In this document: in pieces, positions 11,218 through 23,032 of the stretch | Numbering within the stretch: the first letter of the stretch is position 1 | Layout of the letters: each line of letters starts with the position of its first letter | Assembly: GCA_011109175.1 (NCBI GenBank) | Contig: RDEW01000006.1 | Location: 1,175,529 to 1,239,528, forward strand | DNA: 64,000 nt | Source of the DNA: Dicyema japonicum | Taxonomy: Eukaryota; Dicyemida; Rhombozoa; Dicyemidae | Reading direction: 5' to 3' | Notes under the pieces: generated by a model | What the model saw: only the letters and a program-made list of their open reading frames with translations | Databases searched by the model: none | Told to the model about the DNA's origin: nothing | Translations under genes and position numbers: made by a program

Positions 11218-11597
11218 GTGTGCAATATAGCCACGTCACCAGCTCAACCGATCTATTTAAATCCAAAGTTTATCTCAATTTTTTCACGGAAATTACCAAT
11301 TAAGACTATTAATTAACCTAAATTCGTAAAAGTATTATTTATAACTGTAAAATTAGATATTTTATTACATTTTAAAATGATCCCTCGATTCATTGAATCT
11401 GAAAAGGTCAAAAAATTAATTCTTAACGGATATACTTATTACAAAAACAACAAGAATAAAAATGTAGTATATTGGAAGTGCTTAGAGGAATAGCTCACAA
11501 TATTTCTTTTTTAAATATCCTGAATAAAATGATTTAATTGTTATTAGACAAACATGACGATTTAGACGAATTGTTTTAGATGAATTTTCTTGTTACC

Positions 11598-11606
11598 ATT
11601 GGGCTC
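11598..11606 (+). repeat. 9-bp target-site duplication, right copy
   Basis: Second copy of ATTGGGCTC, immediately after the right inverted end of the MITE. Confidence 0.7.
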
Positions 11607-12016
11607 AAATGTAATTTGACAACCAAAACATAAGGAAAATAAAGATTCGAGTGGATACAACAATAGCCTTGGACACGAAGGTACAAAATAATAAACCCGA
11701 CATATTTGTGTTCGATAATATGAAGAATACAATAACTCTAATAGAAGTGGGAATCATATCCTAACAATCGCTAAAGAGAGATGAAGTGGGAATTCCAAAC
11801 AACGATGAGTAAAGGCTAAGAGAAACCCCTATCAACATAAAAATGGGTTTGTAGGAAACTAATATTGATGTTGGAATGATCTACGAAGGCTATTGAGGTT
11901 GCTTGAAAGTATGAATGAACAAATTGAAAAAAGGAAAACTCAACCCATGACTCCCAAACTATTTACTCGAACAGCCTAAAAGTGTGAGTGGGGTAGCTTC
12001 AGGAACGTTAATTGAC
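11607..12016 (+). mobile_element. R2/R4-like element copy 1, C-terminal endonuclease part
   Basis: The plus strand gives RVDTTIALDTKVQN, NKPDIFVFDNMKNTITLIEV and then degenerate sequence. The K/R-PD, twelve-odd residues, E pattern is the restriction-like endonuclease (REL, PD-D/ExK) signature found at the C-terminus of R2, R4, NeSL and CRE-type LINEs (known). It resumes the element cut at 8136. Confidence 0.6.
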
Positions 12017-12018
12017 TA

Positions 12019-13266
12019 CAGTCCGACCTCGTTTCGAGGCACACCCCGGCGGTGGGGCACCCCCGCTTTTTGGGGCATTTTTCATTTGGAGTCTATTTTC
12101 CAGCATTAATTTCCAAATTTGAAAATTTTCTGGGGCCCCAAACCGGGGCACCAGGAAGAGTTAACACTGAAGATGAGACTACTACAACATCAAAAAGACA
12201 TAAATTATTTGATCACAAAGTATTTGAAATATTCCAGAAACTCAGAGAACATAATTTTCCAATATAAAAATGACACCAAGAAAGTCATTTTTTAAAAGTG
12301 ATGAACAACCATCTGGATACTAACAATCCAAAGAAAGAATTACAGTATTTCTATGTTGCAATTATGAGGGTGAAAAACTTGAACCACTGATAATTGGGAA
12401 ATATAATAAACCTCGATGTTTCAAAAATTTTGATGTTGATAATTTGGTGTTTTATATTCAGCTTCCAAAAGTGCATGGATGACTGAGAACATTTTTAAAA
12501 GCTGGTTATGCAACCTAAACAAGAAATTGGTTATTCAACAAAGAAAAATATTATTATTAATCGATAATGCAGGATGTCATAAAATTATTGAATGCTACAA
12601 TATTGAATTCTTTTTTTTGCCTAAAAATACGACACCCTATACACAGCCATTAGATATGGGGATCATAAAAATATTCAAAAACTATTACTCAAATTTTTAG
12701 TTGAATTTTTGTCTTCGGGACATCGAAAGTGATCTAAAGAACGTCTTTCAAAATTAAATCTTCGTCAGGTTGTAATGCTAGTTTCAAAAAGTTGGAATGA
12801 AGTAACAGAAATTTCAATCACAGATTGTTGGAAACAAATTGAAAAATCGTGATGTCTTAAAAATTGATGATCGCCTAACTGATGAAATAATGACCGAAGC
12901 TTTAAATGAAATATTAACCGAGGCTGATGATGAAGAAACTATTGAATGCGACACTTTTATCTATAATGGAGATATAACTGAAAACGAGGACGTGACAAAG
13001 AAACACATTTTGGAAACTTTGAATACTCTGGAACAGAACATTTCCTGCATAACACTAAAGTCATTAAAAAATTCTACAAATTTCGATTGACAGTAATAAG
13101 AAACATCCGAAATGGTTACAAAATTGGAGAAAAAACAACCGATTACTTCGTTAAAGAGCGACTTGATAGATATTATTAATCATAAAATAAAATCTCTTAC
13201 TATTTTACATTTATATGTTTAAAATAAAAGATTTTAGAATGGAAAAGTGTAACAGGGGTTACACTG
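12019..13266 (+). mobile_element. Tigger/pogo-type DNA transposon, internally deleted (copy 1)
   Basis: Ends are CAGTCCGACCTCGTTTCGAG on the left and, read inward, CAGTGTAACCCCTGTTACAC on the right, each flanked by TA as expected for Tc1/mariner/pogo elements. Inside are part of a CENP-B-type DNA-binding region (KVFEIFQKLREHNFPI) and the DDE transposase core: KILLLIDNAGCH (second catalytic Asp) and PYTQPLDMGIIKIFKNYY (third Asp), then an acidic C-terminus. The first catalytic Asp region is missing and stops interrupt the frame, so the copy is inactive. It is closely related to the copy at 54923-56066, in the opposite orientation. Confidence 0.85.
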
Positions 13267-13269
13267 TAT

Positions 13270-13609
13270 TATTGTTTCATTATTATCACATTAATAGTTT
13301 TTAATAATCTTACAATTTTTATAAAGTTATTGGCAACTATGTCACGTGTCACGTTGCGACAAAGTTAGTGTGGTGCTATGTGGCTACGTGAATTGAAGAT
13401 TTTGTATTTGTTTTTCCTCTTCTCTTTTGTCTCTAGGAAGCTTGAATTGTTAGCGAATTCATTGGTTCACCATCTCTGGTTGCGCCAGATATAATCTTAA
13501 ATTAAATCCAAAAAGGACCATTAGTTAACAATTATCCAGAGGAGTTCCCCTGGACGGCACTTCCTTCAATTCAGAGCATTCGAAGATTGCTGAGGGAGGC
13601 CAGGATAAC
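13270..13609. other. Short intergenic stretch
   Basis: No open frame or repeat recognised between the pogo copy and the partial gene downstream. Confidence 0.35.
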
Positions 13610-13816
13610 CTAAATTTTTTCGTTGTCTCTGACGGTGTATTTCTGGTTAAATAAAATTAATTCCTTTTTAAAATGGACTGTGAAAACTATGAAAATGGAT
13701 TTAAAACTACCCTCTTTATAGTTTTGTTCTAATCTCACAGTTGTACATTCCGCTGAAACCCTAGGTTTGACGCTATTGAATACTTCACCGAAAAACTGAT
13801 CTTCTACACGACTCAT
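13610..13816 (-). pseudogene. Unassigned gene fragment, possibly with 24-nt introns
   Basis: A 68-residue open frame from ATG 13816 reads MSRVEDQFFGEVFNSVKPRV and continues with TVRLEQNYKE and YTVRDNEKI. Two candidate 24-nt GT-AG introns can be drawn within it (GTAGTTTT...CATAG and GTCAGAG...TTTAG), resembling those of the certain genes nearby. Spacing of hydrophobic residues vaguely recalls the RAD9 N-terminal clamp domain, but not enough to name it. Partial or broken; no start or end exon established. Confidence 0.3.
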
Positions 13817-14012
13817 AATAATACTGTTCTTTAAGAAGAGTCATATCGCTCATCCCAGACAGGATACACACTTTATTTTTAAGCAAAGACCAGTAGTATT
13901 AAATATTCGAAGAGGAACCAAGAAATCAGAAGTCCTTTATAGACAATCCTGTTCGGCAATGAGACTGATGAATATTGTGAAAGTATAAACTAATTTAAAA
14001 GTATGGGAAAAT

Positions 14013-14060
14013 AAATTATAATTTATTGAACAACCTTTTATAATGAATATTAAAGAACAT
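14013..14060 (+). repeat. 48-bp direct repeat, left copy
   Basis: Starts AAATTATAATTTATTG and ends TTAAAGAACAT. It is matched with one mismatch at 15704-15751; together they bracket the R2-like element. Confidence 0.85.
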
Positions 14061-15703
14061 CGTATTTGTAAAGTTTTTGTACCACAACCACCTCAGCATC
14101 TCCTGAGAAGTGATTCCAACCTCTACTAAAGTAATCTCACTTGTCCTTTTATCAAACAAATATGTCCGGCTTGTTATGCTGTACTTTGACATCCGTCAAT
14201 TGCGTCGTATCGACTCTGATCTCAACATTCTCAGTTGTTACTATTGTTTGGACTGAGTGAGTCTTCAGTTTCTTTTAATATGTGATTCCATATTTACGAC
14301 ACAGGTTTAACTGAAGACATCTCACCACCTCATTGTGACGTCGTGTGTAATCACTATTTAAAACCTTATTGCATCTCGTTGCCAAATGATCGACTGCTTT
14401 TTTGGGAGATTTACAATGATTGCAATTCGATCCTTTTTCTTCAAAGAACAAATTTTGGTCTTGTAAAAGGAAATACAAGGTTTCGGCTCTTGGACCATTA
14501 TTCCCTCTTGCAAACCATCCCGAAGATGATGGGTCTTTTAAACATTTGACTAACATAGAATAAAGAGACTTACTGTTAATTTTCATCAATAACCATTCAA
14601 TTTGAACTTGTTTAAGTTTCCGTACATCCATTGCAGAGGAATTATCCCCGCGATCGTGGGCATATGTGTTTTCTTTAAATTGACAATCCGCAAAATTCAG
14701 CTTTCCTCAGACATACATTAGATTTTCCTTCCAAATCATGGAGGAATTGGAACAACATGCATCCACTTTTGAACACGATTGAAGTGAGTCCTCTCCCAAG
14801 TTTATCTCTTTATAAATAAAGCCTCTTTTTATTTGCAGGCTTTAAATGAAGTTTTATCTCATAAATAATACGTCAAACGTCAACATCAAAATCCTCAAAC
14901 TCATGTGGTTCAATGTTGATTAGTCCAATATAATAGTTGTAAAGTGACAGTGCGGATTCGTTAATGCTTTGAACATATTTACTGCATTCAACTTTGTGCT
15001 TGCCAAACCTTTGATTCTTTTTCTAACTTCATCGGCAATCTTTTCTAAAATTTCCTGTTTTAGAGTGTTACTCCATTTATCCTCCAGCACTCCAAGGTAT
15101 CGATAGTTTTCAGTTCCATCCAAATATTTTGCTTCCTTTGATAAACATTCAACATTAGTAGCCGACTTAATGTTTTTATTGAGTCCTGCTGATTCAAAAA
15201 ATAATTCAATGTCGTGCATCATCTTAATAATCGTGGCCTCTTTCTGGGCAAATATTTTTAGATCATACATAAAAAGCAAATGGTTAGTGGCATAGGTAAT
15301 CATCGATAGACTAGACTGGCTAATATGCATTGTTGAGTTTTAAATAGGAATTCATGACTGTCAAACGCTTTTTGGACGTCTATCCATGCTGAATATAAAG
15401 AGTTGTAAAATTCTTGGTTAATACACTGATTTATTAGCACCCTGACACATTTTTCTCGTTCCTAGTTGGATATCTGAAATTATTTGGAATGTGTCAACAA
15501 AATCACTTAGTTTCTTATTGACAAATTTTGTTATCAGTTTATATAAGTTCGGCATGCATGTAGTTGGTCGTAAATCTTTGATGCCTCACAATATTCCTTT
15601 TTGGTAAACGATGCGTTATCCCAGTATGACCAATCCCCTGGAATACATTTTCCATTAACAACATCGACAATCACCTTATGAAAATACTCATGCAATGCAT
15701 CAA
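14061..15703 (-). mobile_element. R2/R4-like non-LTR retrotransposon, 5'-truncated (copy 2)
   Basis: Read on the minus strand from 15700: RT fingers, AWIDVQKAFDS (palm A), TYATNHLLFMYDLKIFAQ (palm C, where the usual double Asp is altered to Tyr-Asp), SAGLNKNIKSATNVE and YRYLGVLEDKWSN. A separate frame 14275-14631 carries the zinc motif CNHCKSPKKAVDHLATRC (C-x2-C-x7-H-x4-C as in R2-type elements) with RRHNEVVRCLQLNLCRKYG. Finally VDTTQLTDVKVQHNKPDIFV supplies the REL-endonuclease motif near 14150-14200. The direct repeats at both ends mark it as one insertion event of 1,643 bp, lacking the 5' part. Frameshifts throughout. Confidence 0.8.
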
Positions 15704-15751
15704 AAATTATAATTTATTGAACAACCTTTTATAGTGAATATTAAAGAACAT
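15704..15751 (+). repeat. 48-bp direct repeat, right copy
   Basis: Differs from 14013-14060 at one position (G for A). Interpreted as a long target-site duplication. Confidence 0.85.
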
Positions 15752-18180
15752 GTAAGTACTCTTATATTCAAAGTAAGGATTAACTGCTGTTTAATTTATA
15801 CCTTTAAATATAATTTAAACGTATATTTCGTAATGAGTTCTAAAGATTTAATTAAAATGGAAATTAAAAAGTAGTTTTATATATAAATTAGTCATTTTTT
15901 ATTCAAAGTTATTAATAAAATTTATGAAAAACTAAATTTAATAACAAGGGGGACTTTAGTGATGGATGATATCTCAGAAATTCAGCATTTAACTTGATTG
16001 GATCTCGTTCTGAAATGGGAATGTTTTCTATTCAACAGAGACTTGATTTATTAAAGTATTGACTGACTGATGGATGTGGTTTTATTTGTAATGATAAAGA
16101 ATCTGTTAGGGAAGTATGTGGAAGTAAAATGTTAGTGGCTGGGTTATTGTGGGGGTGATGTTATTCAACTGTTGGAACATTTGGATGTGGAAAGTGATTT
16201 GGATGTAATTGATATGACATTAAATGTATTTTAAAGGAGAAAACTGATAATTTTATTGATAATAGATTTATCAATTTGATTGGGAATGAACAGTTAATAA
16301 TTGTGTTATTTTAGTCGATTGGTGGATTATACTCTCATTAGTGCAGAAGTATCTGTATATTGGCAAACATTGATTTAATTTTGTGGTAAAAGTTTACTGT
16401 ATGGTATCTTGTGGAAATGAAAGCGAACGAGAAAATGCTATTATTGACGTCATTGCTGAAATTAGGGGTTCGCAGTACTTGAATGAGGACGACATGTGTC
16501 ATCCTTGGACGTGAGGAAATGAGTGAACTAAAATTCTCTGTATTTTTATATTTAAACTTCACAGTTGGCTCAATTAAAAAAGTCAGTCTGACGAAATTTG
16601 GGAATTTCACAAAAATGGGAAGCTTGAGGAGGCTATGGAAACGAACGAAAAGCTGATCCAAGTGGAGGATAAAATAAAGGACATTGAGAAGATTATGAAT
16701 CCAATTGTGCTGGATGTGGAGGTTCTGTGTTATAATATAAAGGCTGTTGAAATTGAATCAATAGCTGTCTTGAAACGTTCTCTTGGAATATTTATACACT
16801 TTATGACAAATGCTAACAAAATACACAGTTCCATCTACAGTACTCTCACTTATAGATAATTTGAAACATCATCTCCTCGTCGTCAAAATATTTAAACATC
16901 ATCTTCCTGTGAAACCTATTTCCATGTACCTGTGTTTCTGAATAGTGTCGAAATCGCACTTTGTTAAAAAATCCGTAACCATTTTCTTAATTGATCTAGA
17001 ATTTTCAAAAACGATGTGTTGCTATACATAAATAGGAGACGGACCGAGACAAGAGAAAAAGTGACCTCTGTAGTTGTATAGAGGGTAGAAACGGCAAAAA
17101 ATGGTGGTCCTTCATGTTGTATCTGAAAAGCACCATTAATTTCTCTTTTCTAAAATATTATAAAAATAATTTATTCTAGTGTGAAATCAGAGTCATTAAT
17201 TTTTTGAGTTTTAAAAATTCGATCAATTTTGAGAATTTTAAAAATTAGTGAAATAGCTATTTCAACCGTGGCAGAACTTGCGCTACAACTTCGTTTACAG
17301 TTAATCGAAAAATGTTAAAAAAAGATCCCCGTCTTAGTTTACTACAAACTCTGAATATGTCTTTGCATAACATGAGCTTTCTGAGTTCGTGACCTTATGC
17401 CCATTAACCAACAACGTGAGTCGAGTAAAAATGTTATTAGTAATTTTACTTATTGAAAAAATAGGAAAAATGTCAAAAAAGCATTTACCTAAAATAATTG
17501 ATAAGTAACCTGGGAAATTATAATCTCTTTGAGTCCCCAATTAATATTTTTTAACCTTTATGCTAATCTTACAGGGTTTCCACTTCATATTAGTCATTTT
17601 CCAGATCAATAAAGTCATTTTTCATTTTTAATTGAACCGTTTCCAATCCAATTAAGTCGTTGTCCACTTCAAACGAGTCACCTTCTCTTTAAATAATTCA
17701 TTATATTTTTTAAAGCAAAATTTTCAAAAAATTAAAAACCAAAGTATATGTTTTAAAAGAAAATTGAAAATTTAGACTTAATTTAGAATAATATGCAATC
17801 TTCTATACTCTAACTTTTTTAACATGTGTCTAAAAATTTCAGCACAATCGTCTCGAGACCTTCATTAATCAAATTAGGTTGACCTTAATAATAATTTCAT
17901 TTAAGCAAGGTATTTATGTTCAATTCCAGAGAGTTTTCAAAACACCAGGAGATATGACGTTTCTATAGATTATCCGCAAAAGACTGAAATTGTACTCAGT
18001 CTCAGCGAGAACCGCGGAAAATATTGACGAATAACTTTATTTAGCAATTCAAAGCATTAAGGAATTATATTTCTCGTCAATTCAAGATTCCCCCAAAATC
18101 ACTAAACTGTAGTGTAAATTACAGGATCTATGTTATAAAATATGTTTCAATAACACAAAAATATTTTATAATAAAAACAC
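15752..18180. other. AT-rich sequence with possible degenerate exons
   Basis: Around 16080-16230 the plus strand can be read as KESVRE, a 22-nt GT-AG intron, then WLGYCGGDVIQLLEHLDVE and SDLDVIDMTLN. At 16635-16858 there is an open frame METNEKLIQVEDKIKDIEK. These could be exons of a short-intron gene or pseudogene, but I could not join them or recognise a family. The rest (16900-18180) is low-complexity AT sequence without features. Confidence 0.3.
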
Positions 18181-18182
18181 AA

Positions 18183-18268
18183 AAATCAATCAAAAATGAT
18201 CCCCGTTGTGTTGCCTCTCAAGATCAACTGGATAAGGAAACGAGTCTAACGTTTGTCGTGGCTTTTCA
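18183..18268 (-). repeat. 3' tail of LINE family C
   Basis: On the minus strand: an AAAAGCCACGAC-like start, CAGTTGATCTTGAGAGGCAAC, then GATCATTTTTGATTGATTT. The same ending occurs at 28735-28890 (minus), 39471-39615 (plus) and near 36800-36890 (plus). Confidence 0.6.
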
Positions 18269-18870
18269 GTGTAACCAGGAGTACCGGCTTCTTTATGATA
18301 CTTTAAAGCTGGATCAGTAACTTGTTCGTACCAAACTAAGATATCCTCTTTATATACAATTTCAAGCTCATAAAGGATCATCAATAGAAGTGCAGAACTC
18401 AAATAGAACTGCAGAACCGGGGCCAAGTGATGAAGAATTCGTTGAAATCGTTTTATAGGCGTCTCATTCTCAGACGTTAATCTCAAAAGGACCACGACAA
18501 TGATCTTTTGTAATTAGGACAGCGGCAGAACGCACGTTAGTCTATTGTAAAACATAAAATTACTTTAGTGAGTTCAATTCGATGATAAAGTTGTCCACAG
18601 TGATAATTGATTAGCAGCGTATCTTTTGATCGTTTCATGGGCTTCTGGAATTAAATGAGAGAAGTAATCTGCTATTTCACTTTTTCCTCATCACTATGGT
18701 CACTTTCCTTGATTTGAATTCCCCATAGAGAAGATGATATCAATTCATCCACAAAGTTTTTGTCATTGATTTTTACGCCACTACTCAAGACCACAACAGA
18801 GGAGGTTGAAGAATTTATAGGAATTTGGGAGTGTATCCCAAAAAAAGAATCCGATCAAGTTGATTGATGT
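18269..18870 (-). pseudogene. EIF2B5: EIF2B5 (eIF2B epsilon) C-terminal pseudogene
   Basis: eIF2B epsilon is the catalytic GDP-GTP exchange subunit for eIF2. The minus strand retains pieces in the right order: SSVVVLSSGVKIND (end of the left-handed beta-helix), ELISSSLWGIQIKES (the conserved LWG block before the catalytic domain), an acidic stretch, DNFIIELNSLK, and a W2/HEAT domain ending LMILYELEIVYKEDILVWYE. The blocks fall in different frames, needing at least two single-base shifts plus possible 22- and 27-nt introns. A stretch of the W2 domain before the Tyr-rich helix seems deleted, and no N-terminal nucleotidyltransferase-like half is found. The sequence then runs directly into a LINE 3' tail, so it is best read as a broken copy. 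Confidence 0.65.
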
Positions 18871-19222
18871 CCATTATAACAATCGTCGTGACTAATAAAG
18901 TTTTTGAGTGTACTAAGGAAGAACTGAATCCAGCTTTTACCCCACAAAGTCGCAAATAATGAACAATCTTTAAAATTAAAAAACAATATTTTATACTTTT
19001 ATCAAATAGTCATTCGAAATTTTACGAATAATAATAATAACAGACCACGGTTACATAAACTAACGAATATAGCAACTTAAGAAAAATTATTTTTTAAATT
19101 AAAAAAATATATAAATAGTTTTTTATAGTAAAAATATCCATCTGATTTGAAAGTGAAAGCAACATAATTTTTTTTACAAATTAATCAATTTATTACTGAA
19201 AAAAGTGAGCAAATGGTCATAC

Positions 19223-22200
19223 AGCGGCCGCTCTGACTGCGTGGCTATTCCCTCTCAAGATGGGCGTTGAGCCAGTGAACGCTCTCAGAAGATGCCTTTG
19301 TCACAAATAGCATTACGATATCAGATAGATGATACTAGCAGATCTTCAAAAGAATACCGGCATACAGCATCGTCCAGGCCCCGATGAAAGAACATGGAAG
19401 GTAGGGCAACATAATTAAAATTAATTTTAATCAAAAACGCTTAAGGCCAGGATATTTCATCTGAAAATAGTTCTTGAGGTACTCTCTAGAAGCAATCCAA
19501 TCTCACCTAGATTTTTGGTGATCCTTAGGATCCGACGGACTAAATCGTCCGTTTGTGCGACATGGATTCCTGCCATCTCAAAAGCAGAAGAGACTAGAAT
19601 TCCTTTTTACAAACGATTTGGATGTCCACAACAACTAAACTCCCCAAAACACAATTTGGTTTGCATAACCAGTTTTATGAGATTTCCAATTGACTCACCA
19701 ACCAAAAAAGAGGACTCAGTTTCTTCGCCTTTGCAACGAACAATTAGATCGATCTATTAGTCAGCAATAGAGCTGTTGGGTCTGTTAAGTGATGCGAGAG
19801 GAACAAATTTTTGCATTCTTGTGATAGGTAGACTGTATGAATGCCAGAAAGGGGTTGAAAAGTTAATTGAACACTCAATGTGCCATTGATGATAAGGCAT
19901 ATTGGGTCACTAGTATGGGTGACATCTTACTTGTGTTCTAGGGGTTGAATTGGAAATCAGTAACCATTTCCGAAAGTGTGGTTTATAAAAACATTAAATA
20001 CTTGACCATAGACTTCCTGAGATCATTTTTTCTAATCGCTGCTCTCGAAAGCCGTCAAAGAGACTCCCATGTCTAGTCCAGCTCTGAATGGAAGATATGT
20101 TCGAGATCTCCTTGCTTATCCTAGGCCATCAGGACTATCGTGAAAGTGGAAGATCTCTGGGAATGTCCTATCTTAGTAACGCCTTTCCTAATGCTCGCTT
20201 TACAAGGACACAAGTCCACCGAGAACAAAGAAATTATCCTGTGATGTGAGAAAGAGTGAATGGACCTTTTATGATGCCTTCCTGGACAGGTGGATCTAAT
20301 AACACACTCCAATGACAATATGAGAGTAAGGAGCGTAGCATGATGAGAATTCCTCAACAGGCTATACGCTTAAAAAAAATTTGCGCGATAACCAGAAAAT
20401 GGCTGGTCGAGTGAACGTTTGTAGGGATTTGGATCTTGTTAAAGTTATATTTGATGGAGTTCAGGTAAAGTGTGGGTTTTGATGGCTTTAGACTGGTGAG
20501 GTCATCCATAGTCAGGACTTCGATGACGCCAGTCTCGGAATGCAATCTATCGCAAGGAAGCTTTCAGACGCAGGATATGAACAACAGAACGACTATGAGT
20601 TTGTTACGGATGTCTCAAATGAGGAAATCCTAGCCGTTTTGTGTCCTCCATAATTTCTTAATTTACTTTAATTTCATGACTTTTTTTAAAATTTGGAGTT
20701 TTGGTTTTTATTACATTTTGTTGATTCCCGACAGGTAAATCTCTGGGACATCTTTTTGTGTCCTCATTGAATCCTCAACAGAGACACAATACCGCCTATG
20801 CTATCTTGCCAATATTCATTTGGCGCCCTTACTTCTTATTTTGTTAAACCCCCAACCAAGGGCTTAGGCCATATCATATCTCTATTACTCATGAAATCAA
20901 TATTAAGTTCATGCTAAATAGATGATGATCAATGAATAAAAATAGGTCAATTTAAGAATAAATTCAGTGACATTATGCAATATGGACAATTAATTCAGTT
21001 TCACATTCAAAGAAGCTAGACAAGACCTTGTAGTTACAGGTCAATGGAGACATGGATAGATTGTCCCCTAGATGTTTGAAAATTGAATGTGGAACGAGTG
21101 ACCCCATAAAATAAAGTTACATCAACATGAACAGAACATTATAAGGGGAATCATTTTAAAGTTTAACTCATAATAAGAATCTATTGAGGGATTGATTTTG
21201 CCCCCACAATCAGATAGGAATAATAAATTAACAAAAAATACAGACAATGTGTTGTAAACCTGAGACCGGTAGATTGGTGCACGTCCCGCAACCACTACCA
21301 AGCAAAATATTTGGTAGTTATGTGCTAAGAGGGAGAAGTCATTCCGTCTAGCCTCTTCGTTATTCTCCGCTACTGATCTTAATGAGTGTTAATGTTGAGT
21401 TTAAGCCTGATCCCAGCTTGTCCACTTATACAAAGAACGTTATGGAATCAGATAGAAAGTTCTAGAACTTTGGGTTCATAACTGTATACACTTTATCCAA
21501 TTTTTTATGCTTCCATATCAACTCCTTTTTTCTGGATTAATATAATACGTGAGATGGTCAGTGGTGGTTATCAAAGCAATGCTAAAGACAGCATACCGTT
21601 CACGGGCATAAGTTCACAGACCTTTCGTCGTCTAACAAATTACGATCAAGCTAGAGCTCTTACCCTCTATTTTTATAAGTGAACTAATGGGAGCCATCGT
21701 CATTGGCTCCGTCCTACTTAATAGCTGATGACTTCCTACAAGATAGTTAGACCGAGGTTACTTAACTTACTAACTAAAGACTCTTAATATTTCATGGTCA
21801 TGAGTCATGACAAGGCATATTCAACGCAGAAACTAGTAGCAAAGTCATCTTTCTCCATTTGCCTCTGTCATTCGCAATCTCACGTAGTCAATTCAGATTC
21901 TCTAGGATGCGTTTTTCAATCTTTTGAATGTCTCAGTCGATTTTTTCCATGAACAATCATATGTACTACGCTGAAGAATAAATTTGAGAGATAATTTTTT
22001 ATACACGAACAAAAGTGTAAAGCCAAATAATTTAGTGACCCCAGCTTCGAGTAATTCTCGGATTCTCGTCTACGGGTCCGCAAGCGATCCCACTATTTTC
22101 TTGAAGTATCTCTTCGATTATTTACAGAGGAATTAGATTCTTTCTTCAAAACTGCAAAAATTTTTATATATGGATAACTTTTCCACCAAGTGGGTATCCT

Positions 22201-22993
22201 GGTTCCTTACAAAAACACAGGAAGAAGTGAAACATGTGTATTTGATGATGGAAACTGATGAATTTAGCCGATAATCAATCATATACCGAATTAAGTTCTA
22301 CTGGACCACCAGTGGGAGAGCTATCCATATTGGCAATTATAAGATTGTCCCCATAAAATAGAAGTATGGTATTACGGTCTCCAATTGCTGGAATATCGTT
22401 AAAAACAAATCAAATAGAATCGAAGACACAGGTTCTTTATGGGACCCCGTTAAAAAGTAAGTGTGATTTTGAATTTGTTTCCTTGACGCGAACTCTTCTG
22501 CGTCGGTTTTAAAGAAAGTCTACAGCCGCGTTCAGATGTAAATTTGATACAAAAATCTTAGTCAAGAGTGGTTTGAAGACAGAGTCGGAAACCTTCTGTA
22601 TATCGATTGATACTATAGTCGTCCTTAAGTGAGTATACCTATTGAAAACCATCCGTGATAAATTAGGGATTAGAGCTTGAGTCATGGTATATCGTCCAGC
22701 TTTAAAGACCTGCTGGAACCAGGGGATTAGCAGAGGAAGATGGATTAGGATCGGAATAAGACTAATAAACAAAAATAAATTGAAATAAGATTCTTCAGCA
22801 CTTTCGCCTGTTGGACTTATTGTTCAAGGAGAATAGGCGAGATACCGTCGTAACTCCTTTGACGGTGGAATTCCTGGGTCGTCTAGGAAATCAGATTTCT
22901 ACACGCACATGAGATTTACGTGAGTGCTGCTAATTATTTGAGCGATTTTCGCTTGCTATTCTGAGAGGGAATAGCCACGCAGTCAGGACGGCT
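19223..22993. repeat. Inverted-repeat-bounded region of degenerate repeats
   Basis: About 36 bp at 19223-19260 (CTGACTGCGTGGCTATTCC core, then CTCTCAAGA) recur inverted at 22960-22993 with few mismatches. Between them there is no gene I can support. A segment at 22860-22900 (TGGAATTCCTGGGTCGTC) recurs at about 43420-43450, so at least part is dispersed repeat. The two ends may be two LINE copies in opposite orientation and need not belong to one element. Confidence 0.4.
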
Positions 22994-23032
22994 ACTGTAT
23001 CACTCCAGGTAAATTGTTTCTTTTACATAATA

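Larger units (their letters stand above)
8238..11248 (-). mobile_element. RTE-like LINE, near full length, inactivated
   Basis: About 3.0 kb. On the minus strand it has a very short leader, an apurinic-type endonuclease, a reverse transcriptase, a short C-terminal domain, and a 3' end of TAA/TAT repeats at 8238-8250. A single endonuclease-RT frame of about 3 kb with a simple-repeat tail is typical of the RTE clade (known). Flanking 14-bp direct repeats show that this is a complete insertion and not a fragment. Single-base frameshifts near 10320, 10100, 9370, 9255 and 8610 break the frame. The clade call rests on architecture and motifs only. Confidence 0.8.
8146..11597. mobile_element. MITE with subterminal repeats (MULE-like), interrupted by a LINE
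   Basis: The left end begins GGTTCACAGC followed by four units of about 15-16 bp containing ATTCGTCTAAT. The right end, read inward, begins GGTAACAAGA followed by ATTCATCTAAAACA and ATTCGTCTAAAT. The ends are therefore imperfect terminal inverted repeats built of tandem subunits, bounded by a 9-bp direct duplication. Removing the nested LINE and one copy of its duplication leaves about 430 bp with no coding capacity. A 9-bp duplication is typical of Mutator-like elements (known), but no transposase is present, so the class is inferred. Confidence 0.65.

Noticed and set aside
13610-13816. RAD9 checkpoint clamp subunit
   Set aside because: Only a loose pattern of hydrophobic residues; no continuous gene and no diagnostic motif.
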